Source of the DNA: Typha latifolia
Taxonomy: Eukaryota; Streptophyta; Magnoliopsida; Poales; Typhaceae
Assembly: GCA_019914945.1 (NCBI GenBank)
Contig: CM034107.1
Coordinates: 4,278,001-4,342,000, forward strand
DNA: 64,000 nt
Direction: 5' to 3'
Positions 22,144 to 33,187 of this stretch are shown piece by piece; the first letter of the stretch is position 1, and each line of letters begins with the position of its first letter. Both the position numbers and the translations under genes were made by a program. The notes beneath the pieces are model-generated. The model was not told the DNA's origin and searched no databases. It saw only the letters and a program-made list of their open reading frames with translations.

Positions 22144-23773
22144 GCTATAAGACGATGAGAAGACATTACGTGATTTTAATTGGTTTAATGAAATAAAAAC
22201 TGTCAATACCTATCAATTTGTGAATAACAAAGAAAAAAGATAAAAAGAAAATTCAGATCTTCTTTTTGTTCATCCTTTTGTCTAGGTATTAATATCTGCT
22301 ATATGTTCTAGTATATAATTATATAATAGGAATATCGTGAAAAAGAAAAGAGTTTTTCATAGTTTATTTGATAATGCATACCACTAAGACTCATGACCAT
22401 AAGTATTGCTGATTTCCTCTATTTTTCAAATGTTTCAATATTCACTGCAAATATAGATGTCAAGCATTTTATATTTTATTATTCTATCCCATCCAAATGA
22501 CAAGGTAGAAGAAAGTAGACAAACTTCCTGTGCCACCCCTAGGCGGTAATGCACTTCATAGTTTCGTTTATTACCTCCGTTTAGTGTTAAATAAATGAAC
22601 AGACAAAACAGTAACGTATATTTAATCCTCATGTCTGAGATTGTTGATATAATTGACTTGGGATACTATAAAGAACTGTGTAGTTACATTTTCATGCGTA
22701 TAGTTCTTAACAAGAATTCTTATGCGTTTGTGCTTCATGAAGGAAAGTTTGACCCGAGAAAGATGAGTAAAGCTTTTACTGTACCACTAACTCTTTCTAT
22801 CATATGTCATAAGTAGTTACATTTACATTTATATCTACCATAAATAGGAAGACAATAACATACATATAGGAGTAAACATGAAAGTTATGATTTATTCTCA
22901 AAAATACATGAAAGTTATGATTAAACACGAAAAACTAAGCTATCTTTCATTCGTTCAATCACATAGAATTAGAGTTATAAGCATACTAAGAATATGCTTC
23001 AGGATAACTTTGTGTAAGTTTAATCATTTAGAAGCAAAATTTCTTACATGCTTTTCGATCTAGTGGTGATTTATATCTCCCATGTTCTTATTTCCTTATA
23101 TCGTAATTAATCTAAGATACAAAATGTGTATCATTCTCATCATTGAGAATGCTAATTTCATTTAAAAATTTCGGTTGAAAATTCTTGATGCACGAGTTAT
23201 GGAAGTATAGGAAGTCGACTATTGTACCTTTTTCATTGCAGTTAAACTCTAGCCTATCAGATATTCTTAGGGTTTCGTCGTTCTTTTGCTTATCTTACTT
23301 CTTATGAAAAGCTAACCTCTTGGTTTAAGGTTAATAGTATCTATGCTTCCCAACCAGATAAGGCCACATCTAGGCATTGCAGAAATTAATGTGACAATAT
23401 ACTTAGCTCCTTAATTAGTCAGATGTAGTTCCCAGTTTCTCCTGTAAAGATAGAATAACGATTCAACAAAAAATTTGCGTACTTCTGCAGTTTAGACACA
23501 TCTAGTATTGTTATAATTATATCTTTTCTAATAGAATATACACACGAATGTTATGCAACCCCTCAATATAACAGGCATTACGGAGATGTGGAGCTCATAA
23601 CTGTTGAGAAACCGATGACAGACAGGGCACCACTCTTTGCTCACGTCTCCTTCTACTCATTAGAGACAGTCCTTCAAGTCCTTGATGGGAATCGAAGAGT
23701 AAAATTCATGACGAAAGGAAGGCACTTATGGGCTCGACGTTTCATTCCAAAGAGGTTGCAGAATCAAGTTTGA
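19013..23773 (+). CDS. Plant RRM-like RNA-binding protein, two exons, 410 aa
   Basis: Exons are 19013-20046 and 23575-23773. The donor is GTATGT, the acceptor is ACAG, and the codon split (AG|G, Arg345) restores the frame. The N-terminus (about 1-80) is helical-looking, with conserved-looking hydrophobic blocks around FARMVFALG and FWLWLEENG. The middle is polar, and a Pro-rich stretch with a PPPPPLP run precedes the C-terminal domain. Residues about 322-400 look like a degenerate RRM: strand 1 is TLFVTFSNGYPLTEEELYEFF, and the second exon supplies YGDVELITVE and the RNP1-like PLFAHVSFYS. This layout fits a plant-specific family annotated as RRM/nucleotide-binding alpha-beta plait proteins of unknown role, but I cannot name an ortholog. 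RNA binding is therefore inference. The start is the first in-frame ATG. Confidence 0.82.
20047..23574 (+). other. 3.5 kb intron of the RRM-like gene
   Basis: AT-rich, with no coding domain recognised in either orientation. It carries an (AT)n run at about 22109-22140. The size implies old insertions, but I could not delimit one. Confidence 0.7.
22109..22140. repeat. (AT)n microsatellite
   Basis: An uninterrupted AT dinucleotide run of about 16 units within the intron of the RRM-like gene. Confidence 0.95.
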
Positions 23774-25600
23774 TCACTAACCTAGTATAAGTCTTTCTGG
23801 CAGTAATGTTAATATACTGATTAGTCAGTTTCTGCGACGAGTTTGTTCAACAACTTTCTTATGGACTTTGTTTAACACTTTCTTATCAATCGACTTTTCT
23901 CTGCATGTATTTTCCTTTATTCTCTTTCTAAAAGAATGCTCTTTGCACCTGCAGCTTTATATTTCTGAAATATAAATTTGGGTTTCGTGGCATGAGACAC
24001 TACTGAATGTTTCTTTCAGAACTTCTGAGGATAGAAAGGCATGGCAGGGATTACATAAATAATAAACTGAGTTAAGGAGTTATATATAATTGATAATTAA
24101 GTGGTTGTTATGGAATTAATATTTGTGAAGCTACATGTATAGGGTGGCTACAAATGATGTTACCAAAGATTGGTAGCTAATCCACACTGTATGATTGTAG
24201 AATTTGCAAGGTTTTGCTCCAAAGAAATTACAAAATCTCGATTTCATCCTTAAAATTGGCACTTACACAAAATGGTGCAAGTTTTAAATCAACCATTATT
24301 CTCGATCTACCACAATTTCTACTTCTTCTTCTTCTTTTGTTTGAAAACAAAAACCATTATTACAGTACTTAGTGGGCCTAAATTATGGAATACTTGACAT
24401 GTTTTACACGAATGATGTAGAAATCAAAGTTCAAGTGAAGATAGAGAGGCTTCCTAATGTCTGTGTAGATTGCTAGCTACTTCCATATTTTTAACATAAT
24501 TATTATAATATTAAGGAGTATATATTTTGTCAAATTCATACGTTCAATTACTGGAGAAAAGATGAGTCAAGACATCTCAATGCATTTATCGAATTTCTTT
24601 AGTATGCATTAAATGTAATGGACCAAAGAAACTCCATAGTTAATTATTGTCAACCTTTCTTTAATTGTTTTCTTCTAGAACTGCAACACACTTCAATCTT
24701 TTCGAAAGCCCTAAGGGACTTCTGGAACTCGGTTTTTGGATTTGGAACACAAATTACAAGGTTGCTTGGATGAAAAAAAAAAATTACATCAAAAACATTA
24801 CTTACGGTATCACATCTACAAGAAACTGGGTTTACCAAGATATTATTTAGGAAAAAAAAACTACATTTTGTGCCTGACATTTTTGCAAACTTATGGTGTA
24901 CACCCTACATCCTCGAGCTCCATGTTTTATCTTTATTCTCATAAACCATCCCAAGGTAACTATGAGTAATGTGGAGGTTTTAAATTAATGGAAGAAGATT
25001 CCATTACCCTCTTTTTTTCTCTAAAAGAAACTCCCATCTTAAAGTGAAAAAAGAATGAAGCTAGTCGATCACTAAACAACAATATATGCTTCCATGAAAG
25101 AAAAATAATTAATAGGGAAAAAATCAAGCACATTTTCTGTTGTGTTCTAATTTGAAACAATCATTCATTGCATGTTTTGAATATATATTTTATAGTACCT
25201 TCAAATATAGTTTTGCACGACCCACAAATATTTTTATATATAACATTTTCGTAATAGATCTATCTATGATTTTACATAGTCCATCGATAATTTTTCATAA
25301 TCCAAAAAATATTTCTACGGATCCATATTTATTTTTGCTTAATTTACAAACACAGAGAAATTCGTAAGAAATACCATCCATTTGCAGAATGATATAAGAA
25401 CAGTGAGAATCCACAGATACATTCTATTTTAAGACTACTAATTATGGTCCAGATTCTCATTACTGGATAGCAAAATTAAGAACCATAATAAATGGGCTAA
25501 TTAAATGTTAAAAGTCCTCAAAGAAAGTTTAAATCGAAATAAGTTAAAAGGACTAAGAGATTGGGTAACGCTACATTGTCAAAATTAAGAACCAAGATAG
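23774..25600. other. Intergenic DNA, no gene assigned
   Basis: The beginning is the 3' flank of the RRM-like gene. Around 24680-24970 there are open frames of 61-77 codons on both strands that I do not recognise. No RNA gene or complete element is seen. Confidence 0.45.
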
Positions 25601-27087
25601 ATATGATTTAACGTGGTTGGCTATGCCTATATCCAACATCCAGGGGAATAGGAGAGAATGTCTTCTCATTCATGCTTCTTAGCCATGAGAGCATAAATAG
25701 GTATATTAGATACAACAGACAGGAGAGCAAACAATCTATGCAACCACAAGGACTCGAAATGAAATATTTTCCAACATGTCGAGGCCATAGTTCTATATTC
25801 ATTTTCAGCACTTGAATGTGGCACTACATTTTACTTTTTTTGCTCTTCCATTGGTTAAGTTACCTCCAACAAATGTGCAATAACTTATGGTCAACCCTCT
25901 ATCAAGTAAACTTTTGGCTCTAATTTGCATCTGAAAAACCTTTGATTCTAGCGTGACCATTCTTTCTCATCCATAGACTATATCCTAGAGAAGATTTTAA
26001 ATATTATTGAAGAATTCTATTAACACCATTTGTATGTACAGTCTCAAGAGCATTCACAAATTAGCTAGCTAGGCCAACTACATATATGATATAAGGTCTT
26101 GTAATAGTTAAAAAAGTCTTTAGATATCAAATAAATAAGGCTCTCCTTCTTTGCTTGCTTTCCATAGGTCATATGTTGGAGCTCTAGTAGATCTACTTCG
26201 CACATACCTTTCTAGTTTCATTCAATAGATCAAGTGCATACTTTCTTTGACTTATAAACAATTTTTTTTTAATGAACAGCTTCTATCCCAAGGAAATATT
26301 TTAAAATTTCCAAATCTTTGATACCAAGCCTTTATATAGTCTTAAATTTACTGATTTCTCTACTATCATTTTCTTTAATAATAATGTCATTGACATAAAT
26401 AAGAACGACAGTTACAATTCATTGAACACGCCTATGATTAGTGTTGAGATAAGTTTTGCATATCAAGTTACAAAGAGATTGTTTGAATCCATAGAAAGCC
26501 TTTTCTAATTTGCAAACTAAGCTCTTGGCAGATTCTTTAGGATATCCTAGTGGGTAGATCCATATATGCTTCCTCTTCTAAATCCCTATGCAAGAAAGTA
26601 TCTTTTATTATCCATTTGAAATAAAAGACATTTATAATTGACAACTATCGACAAAAGTACTTTAAATGTGTTTATTTTTGCTATCAGAGCAAAAGTTTTT
26701 TTTTATAATCTATTCCATAAATCTAAGTAAATTTTTTTAAAAAGAAGTTTAACTTTATATATTTTTGTTGTTCTATTACTGTGATGTTCGACTTTATAAA
26801 TCCACTCGTATCCTATAGTTCTTTTCCCTTTAGGTAGTCTAACAATGTCCCAAGAGTAATTTTTTTTAAGAGAAAAAAGTTTTTCATTCATAACTTGTTT
26901 CCAGATTGTAGAATTAGCTTCTTAAAAGGTGGTAGGTTCTTTGACATTAGAGATAGAGCTCAAAAAACAGTCAAATGAGGATAGAACACATAGTTTTGTA
27001 TGGGCTATATGGTTTTACGATAAGTGTAAAAGTCCTAAAATCTAGCTAGTGGTGGCGATTGACAAATAGATTTGTCTAAGATTTTTA

Positions 27088-27098
27088 GGAGCCATAGG
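27088..27098. repeat. 11-bp target-site duplication, left copy
   Basis: GGAGCCATAGG occurs here and again at 28276-28286, exactly flanking the insertion in the Copia relic. Confidence 0.75.
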
Positions 27099-28275
27099 AC
27101 TCTATGCTTGATTGCGTTGACGCTCTGCTAGGGTTTGGCGCAGGGGCTCTTCCCTCCCTCTAAGAGGGATTATCCTCCTCACGTTGTCGACAAGATCTTC
27201 TCCTCCCCTCCCCTAGTCCATACCCTAGCCATGGACTAGGGGAGGGGAGCAAATCCCCTTTCCCTTTCCCTTTCCTTTTCCCTCTCTCTTTCCCTTCTTA
27301 TCCCCCTAAAATCTATTGTTTTTTTGTAGCTCCATGGCTGCTCTCCATAGCTATCTCTTTGCTCCCCCTCATTACCGTCGTGCATTGACCACACCTCCGC
27401 CTCTCCACTCCCCTAGACCACTCCTATCCACGACCAAGCTAGCTTACTCCTCGACGCAGCCCACCCTCAGTTTCAACTAGCTCAACTGTTGTTGCATCCT
27501 CAACTCTTGGCGCCGCCATCCCTCTGACCATCGTCGTCATTGTTCCTCATCAATTGCCACACACCCCCACTACGGATCCACTCCCCACTGCACCCAGCCC
27601 TTGATTCGTGCGCTGCGCGCTCGACTACCGCCACTTCGCACCGCTGCTACTCCTTCAGCCTCGTTGACTTTGTCAGTGCAGAACTCTTGCCAGGCCCACC
27701 ATTGGGGACGCTAGTGACAGCAGCTGTTGTCGGTGACGTTTTGGTATTCTCTCTTTTTTTATCAAGCTAGGCTCTATTTGCCTCCTTTTACATTTTCTGC
27801 ATGTTTCTATTTAAGCTATGCTTGTTGTGGGTTTTCTACAGTTGTGAGAGGCTGGATCTATTATGCAATCGAGCTCCTCTTTTATTTTTAGGGTTTTAGT
27901 TTGGTATGCAAATTGCTCTTTCAGCTCTATTGTGCTATTAATTACACCATATGATGCTAAATCGCTTATACCTGCGCCTTCTCCTAAGCTTCTTGATGCT
28001 CCTAGTCATGGTGCTGCTTGAATTTGGTCAAGTGAGAGGCTTATTTCCAGGACGGATGTCCTATGTCCTCTGTTTTCCTACAAAATTGCTTGTGTTATGT
28101 TCAAAGCTTGATAATGTGCCTACTTGTTTGGTTAGTCTGCTTGTCAGCCAAGTGTAGGGCTTGTTAAAAATGTTCTATTTCCCTTTTTTATATTTTTGTA
28201 TCAAGTTGTTACAATTTGCAAGATGATAGTCTATGGACTTTTTTTTTTTAAAAATTAGGATCTAAAAAAAAGGTT
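27099..28275 (+). mobile_element. 1.18 kb retroposon-like insertion in the Copia relic
   Basis: An 11-bp perfect direct repeat (GGAGCCATAGG) flanks this segment. The Copia coding sense on the minus strand resumes across it, so the repeat behaves as a target-site duplication. The first 650 bp are GC- and pyrimidine-rich, with short open frames that I do not recognise. The right end is A-rich (an eight-A run just before the duplication). TSD length and an A-rich end fit target-primed insertion of a LINE, SINE or retrocopy, but no diagnostic domain is visible. Confidence 0.65.
27203..27249. repeat. Perfect 19-bp inverted repeat with 9-nt loop
   Basis: CTCCCCTCCCCTAGTCCAT (27203-27221) is the exact reverse complement of 27231-27249. 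A transcript would form a strong GC-rich hairpin. It lies within the 1.18 kb insertion. Confidence 0.9.
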
Positions 28276-28286
28276 GGAGCCATAGG
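28276..28286. repeat. 11-bp target-site duplication, right copy
   Basis: Second copy of GGAGCCATAGG, bounding the 1.18 kb insertion on its right. Confidence 0.75.
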
Positions 28287-28853
28287 TATGTGATACAAAA
28301 AGATCAACATTATCAGCACCTTCTTGGACAAATAAATTCTGGTCATGCTCAAGCAATGTTTCCTTGGCATTTGAAGACATATAACACTCCCCTGAGGCAT
28401 AGTAATGGAAGCTAGTGTCATCAAGAGATTGAGTCAAATAGAGCTAATGCTCAACAAAAGGTACATCACGGGATATGAACTGTTGAATAACAAAATAACC
28501 AATTTGATTGCACAAAACTTTCAAATGAGAGATGACAATTTTTGGACTCTTAATATAAGGAATTCAAGAGGTGACTTTTGATCAAAAACTGACTAGGTAG
28601 TCTTATAATAAGATATGTGACAGAAAAATGCTAAAAGATAAAACTGTTTAGTGAAGTATGAAAGTTAAATTCTAAATAATTAAGTGCATGCCCACCACTT
28701 GGGTTGATAAAACTAAATTCGGATGGCTCTTTCACTGGGCCAGTATAGGTGGCAGGGTTAGGTTTTGTGGCCTGACAGCCTAAGAGTCTAATGAAGCTCC
28801 TATATTTACAGAGTGCCAGTATGAGAGACTACATTCAATCATTGCTGTGGAGG

Positions 28854-28861
28854 GCTATGGC
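28854..28861. repeat. 8-bp target-site duplication of the hAT element, left copy
   Basis: GCTATGGC here pairs with CCTATGGC at 32444-32451. Shifting by one base gives a perfect 8-bp pair, CTATGGCT, at 28855-28862 and 32445-32452. Eight bases is diagnostic for hAT. Confidence 0.85.
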
Positions 28862-29842
28862 TAGGGCGTCAAACTTGACAAGCGGCTCGGGCTCAACTCG
28901 ATTGGAGCTCGAGTCCGGCTCGGCTCGATCAGAGTTGAGCTGAGCTCGAGCCGCTGAAAGAGGCTCGAAATCAATATCGAGCCGAGCCTGAGCTGAAGCC
29001 GGCTCGCTCAAACTCGGCTTGATAGGCTCGGTATAAAACTAAATTATAAAACTATAATCCCCAAATCTAATATCCCAGTCCCACATCCCCTCCCCGCCTC
29101 CTACCCCAAATCTAATATCCTCGTGCTCATCCCCTCGAGTTGCCGTCGCCTCTTCCTCCTCCTTCGGCAATCGGTAATTAAGTGCATGCCCCCCTCTGTC
29201 TCCTCGAGTTGCACCTCGTCAAGCTGCTACGGACCCACGGTGCTGCCTTGTCCTCTAAGCTCCGCCTCACCTTCCTTCTCCAAGCCGCCGCCGCCGCGTC
29301 ATCCTCCTCCATCGGCCGGTAAGAGGTATCCTCTATCGTCCTTCTCCATCAGTCCATTTATTCCTTAGAGTTTTTTTTTCTGTTTCTAGTGGTATCAAAA
29401 TGCTGCTGTGCCTGAGCTTGAACGCCAAACAGCTCTAGATTCGTGGGTTCAGATATATTGGATGAATCCCTACTTATTGACTTTTTTTTATTTACAATCA
29501 TTGATTTGAACCAGATAATATCTAAGATACAAAAAATAGGGTCCAGATCCTTTTTCCGATTTTTTTTCCCACTTATTGAACATGGTCTATGGTAGAACAG
29601 TGGCTTTAATTTGTAGAACAGTGACTTTAATTTGTCAAGTTTGTTAGAATAGAGTTTACAACTGCCTATTAAATTGCTTTGCTACTCCTAAGTCTTCCAA
29701 TTATGAACATCAAGGTAGTAATTTATTTTATTCTATTAATTGTCCATTGTTGTATCTGTCATATCTATTTTTGTTTTGTACTAATTAAGTATTATAAAAT
29801 TTAAGTAGTACTTTTGTTTTTGTTTTTTGTTTTTATATGTAG

Positions 29843-30430
29843 ATGTCAGAGTCAGAAACTAAGAATCTTTCTAATACTGTTAGTGAAAATGAACCTATTG
29901 AAATTGATATTGGTGAAGAGGATAATGAAACTAACAAGGAAGAAGAAAGTAATAGTCAAAAGAAAGGGAGGAGAAGAACTTCTGATGTATGGTTGTATGT
30001 CAAGCAAGTTAAGGTGAAAGAAAATGAAGAAGAGGTAGAAAAGTATCGGTGTAATAATTACCCGTCATTATTTAATGTTCCTAAGCAAGGCACTATTTCA
30101 CACATAAAAAGACGTGAAATTTTACACTAGTTTGGTAGGCAAAGGACAAAAAAAATTTCTTTTGCTTCTGTATCTATTGTTACTGGGGCTTTAACTATAG
30201 AATAAAATTATCTCAAAACTATTTTATTAGGATACAACCAAAATATGGTGAGAGAAATAATGGCAAAAATGATGATGGTACATGAGTATCCTTTTAATAT
30301 GGTTGAGCATACATGGTAAAATATTCTTCTGAAGGTTCTTAATCCATGTTATGAACGAATTTCTAGAAACATAATGAGAAGTGATGTTATGAAAGTATAT
30401 GAATCTGCAAAAGTATTAGATCCCTAATAC
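29843..30430 (+). pseudogene. hAT transposase N-terminal remnant
   Basis: ATG 29843 opens a 95-codon frame with an acidic N-terminus, a basic KKGRRR stretch and a BED-finger-like TSDVWLYV region in which the second metal-binding Cys is lost (CNNYPS). After a stop, the sense continues in broken frames with VHEYPFNMVEH and YERISRNIMRSDVMKVYE, sequences typical of plant hAT transposases before the RNase-H-fold core. The core itself is absent. Confidence 0.8.
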
Positions 30431-30439
30431 AAAATAAAG

Positions 30440-30952
30440 CTTATTAATTTTTGTTTTCTAAAAATATATTGCTTTGCAGAAGCTCAAATAAACATACAAA
30501 GGGTCCACATAGTGTTATATACTATTTTTGAATCATATAAACTTGAGAATGCATCAGGCGAAAATAATGGAATGAATGATAGATCTCAACTTGATAAGAG
30601 TGATGACTTGATTAGTGCTAAAGAATCAGAAGGTCAAGCAGAGTTTAAAATTTTTTTGGAATCAACAAATGCAGTTGAACCTCTGAAATTTGAATTAGAA
30701 ATATATTTAGAGGGGCAGACTACAAGTTTGATTGATAAGTTTGATGCTCTAGAATGGTGGAGACTAAACATGTTGAAATTCCCTATTCTTTCCAAGATGG
30801 CTCAAGATATCCTTTCGGTTCCTGTTACTACTGTTGCATCTAAATAAGTTTTTAGCGCTAGTGGTAGGGCTTTAAATGATTTTCGAAGCTCTTTATCTTC
30901 AGAGACAGTGGAGGCTTTGATATGTGGAGGGAATTGGATTAGAGAATCATAA
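30440..30952 (+). pseudogene. hAT transposase C-terminal dimerisation domain remnant
   Basis: The hAT dimerisation signature is clear: FELEIYLEG, then FDALEWWRLNMLKFPILSKMA and DILSVPVTTVAS. A TAA at 30845-30847 interrupts the domain, and the same frame then continues with VFSASGRALNDFRSSLSSE and EALICGGNWIRES to a stop at 30950-30952. A single premature stop plus the missing catalytic middle render it inactive. Confidence 0.88.
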
Positions 30953-31522
30953 AAAAAAAAAAACAAATTAGCTCCTGTAGGGTATGTGTACTATACTTCT
31001 CATAATAAAATTTTCTCATTTTATGCTTTTATAAACTATTGCTAACTTCTTTTTTATAATCTTATTTTCTTTAGGTATCGGCGATGGAAAATGTGTTTGT
31101 GAAGATTCCAAATGTAGTTTGATATTTAGGTATCATACATTGTATGTCTTTTATATTTGTATAGCATTTTCATTTGCATAGATGATAGAAGAGGCAAGGA
31201 TATATTAAAAATATTTTGAATTGAGAGCAATGATGTTTAAGTTAATTAACAACTAAATTTTTTGAATTTTCCCATCATTATTTGTTTATACTGGTTGCAA
31301 TGATGTTTAAGCTGCAATTAATTTGTTTCCTCTTTTTTTTTTGCAGTTATAGGATGAAGCTTCTTTTTGGTGTTGAGACTTGAGAGTGCCAAATAAATTT
31401 AGTTGTAATATTTGACATGCTATCATATTTTATTGTAATATTTGGCAAGATATAAGTTAAGTACTTTATATTGTAATATTTAGCAAGTGATAGACTTATG
31501 ATTTGGATGTCAAAATTTGGAT

Positions 31523-32155
31523 TTGCTTTGAGCCAAATTTTGATGAATAGTACTATGTTAATATTTTGCAATTGGTGTGATAATTTGGTTGGTTTTAGTA
31601 AAGTTTTGTATAATTTAAGTTAAATTCATTTGGTTGGCTTTTGTTATATTTACCGGTAAAAATTTTGAAATTGGTGTGATTGCTTTGAGCCAAATTTTGA
31701 TGAATGGTACTATGTTAATATTTTGAAATTGGTGTGATAATTTAGTTGGCTTTAGTAAAGTTTTGTATAATTTAAGTTAAGTTCATTTGGTTGGCTTCTG
31801 TTATATTTACCGGTAAAAATTTTGAAATTGGTGTGATTGCTTTGAGCCAAATTTTGATGAATGGTACTATGTTAATATTTTGCAATTGGTGTGATAATTT
31901 GGTTGGCTTTAGTAAAATTTTGTATTATTTAAGTTAAGTTCATTTGGTTGGCTTTTGTTATATTTACTAGTAAAATTTTTGAAATTCGGGTGATTGTTTT
32001 GAGCCAAATTTTGATGAACGGTGCTATGTTAATATTTTACAATTGGTGTGATAATTTGGTTGTCTTTAGTAAAGTTTTGTATAATTTAAGTTAAGTTCAT
32101 TTGGTTAGCTTTTGTTATATTTACTGGTAAAATTTTTGAAATTGGTGTGATTGCT
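31523..32155. repeat. 157-bp tandem repeat, about 4 copies
   Basis: The phrase TG(C/T)TTTGAGCCAAATTTTGA recurs at 31523, 31681, 31838 and 31995, spaced 157-158 bp, with the unit running into 32152. Each unit also repeats TTTAGTAAAGTTTTGTAT and GTTATATTTAC(C/T). Copies are highly similar. The array lies in the 3' part of the hAT element. Confidence 0.93.
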
Positions 32156-32443
32156 AATCACTGATTAACTTTAAAATTTATAGTCAATTTGGTTGGCTTT
32201 TATTTTATTTACATATTAAATTTGTTATTCAATCTCAGCTTTTCTTTTAAATAGGTTGTGGCTCGGCTTGGGCTCGAATTGGCTCGGTCCAGCTCGGTTT
32301 GAATGAGGCTTAATAATAAGCTCATTTCAGGCTCAGCTCGAGCTGAGGCGAGCCGAGCCTGAGCCCAATAAAGAGGCTCGAAATTAATTTCTAGCCGAGC
32401 CTGAGCAACTAGCTCACCCAGGCTCGGCTCGTTTACACCCCTA

Positions 32444-32451
32444 CCTATGGC
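32444..32451. repeat. 8-bp target-site duplication of the hAT element, right copy
   Basis: CCTATGGC, matching the left flank at seven of eight positions (perfect if shifted by one base). Confidence 0.85.
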
Positions 32452-32800
32452 TATAGAGAAGGGCTGCTAACTTTGAAGAATTACCTAGTCCAAAATGTTT
32501 GGATTGAAACAAACTCTTTATTACTAGATAAATTCTTTAATAGGATTCACAAACCACCTTGGACAACACCTTTCATCTCTTACAAAAATTTCACAATTAT
32601 AAAATCAACCGAGTATATCAAAAAGCCAACAAAGCTATTGATTATCTTGTCAATATGGATAAGATTTTGAGTTACTGTGTACTTAGGTTGGAGTCGTCTC
32701 TTCCTAGCTTTTGGGTCGATTGTGTTTCGATGTTAGTGGAACTTTTTGTAATCGTGGCAATTGATCAAGGAAAATTTTTTCTTTTAAACAAAAGATTCTA

Positions 32801-33136
32801 AATAAATTAAAAAGGGCCATATTTATTTTTAATTTAAAATTGGTATGGATGTTAAAAGAAAGAAATAAAAAACCAAATTGGTTTCTAAGGCAATCCATCT
32901 TTATTTGAAAAAAAAAAAAACTTTTAATCAACATTCACTATATACTAAACTTGTCAATTGTTCTATATGTGTGTGACTGTGTGTTTGTTTATAACATTAT
33001 GTATGTATGGTTCGGATGCGGGCAGCTTGATTGCTCAAATCTCCGAAACCCAGCTGGTTCTCTAAACGGGTCTAATTGTAGATCCAAACCCGCATCGTTT
33101 GTGTTTAACGCCTTCAAGAAAATTTAATCCAGGCTC
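32801..33136. other. Intergenic DNA upstream of the isocitrate lyase-like gene
   Basis: AT-rich DNA with a poly-A run near 32910. It should contain the upstream promoter of the gene starting at 33188. Confidence 0.5.
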
Positions 33137-33144
33137 TTTTATAT
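33137..33144 (+). promoter_or_regulatory. TATA-like element
   Basis: TTTTATAT lies about 45 bp before the start codon of the isocitrate lyase-like gene, followed by a pyrimidine-rich CTCCCTCACA start-site-like stretch. This is motif evidence only. Confidence 0.35.
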
Positions 33145-33187
33145 CTCCCTCACACTTCTATGAGGCAAAAAGTCGAACATAAAGCTG

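Larger units (their letters stand above)
25610..28640 (-). pseudogene. Ty1/Copia polyprotein relic (integrase end, RT, RNase H), interrupted
   Basis: Read on the minus strand the order is that of a Copia pol gene. The integrase C-terminus includes FISRDVPFVEH (about 28640-28290). The reverse transcriptase begins MNEKLFSLKKN and LPKGKRTIGYEWIYK (26891 downward) and continues in shifted frames with VCKLEKAFYGFKQS, YVNDIII (an Asp of the YVDD box changed to Asn) and LEILKYFLGIEA. The RNase H remnant includes SSAENEYRTMAS (about 25800). Many stops and frameshifts make it inactive. A 1.18 kb insertion separates the integrase and RT parts. LTRs were not identified. Confidence 0.85.
28862..32443 (+). 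mobile_element. hAT-superfamily transposon, deletion derivative, 3.6 kb
   Basis: Termini are TAGGGCGTCAAAC on the left and, reverse complemented, TAGGGGTGTAAAC on the right, flanked by 8-bp duplications. Both subterminal regions (about 28890-29040 and 32260-32435) are crowded with GGCTCG/CGAGCC words, typical hAT subterminal motifs. Inside are a GC-rich leader, N- and C-terminal transposase remnants, and a 157-bp tandem array. The catalytic middle of the transposase is missing, so the copy is non-autonomous. It sits inside the RNase H relic. Confidence 0.92.
28683..32800 (+). pseudogene. RNase H (RVT_3-like) domain relic, split by a hAT element
   Basis: Before the hAT element the plus strand encodes CPPLGLIKLNSDGSFTGPV, the first strand of plant RNase H/RVT_3 domains, followed by stops. 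After the hAT element the sense resumes with NVWIETNSLLLDKFF and HKPPWTTPF, then in another frame VYQKANKAIDYLVNM, the end of the same domain. Such domains occur in plant LINE elements and as stand-alone genes. No reverse transcriptase is visible upstream, so which it was is open. Stops and frameshifts show it is dead. Confidence 0.75.

Noticed and set aside
24650..24969. Overlapping 61-77 codon frames on both strands after the RRM-like gene
   Set aside because: No domain, no consistent frame, and composition like the surrounding AT-rich DNA.
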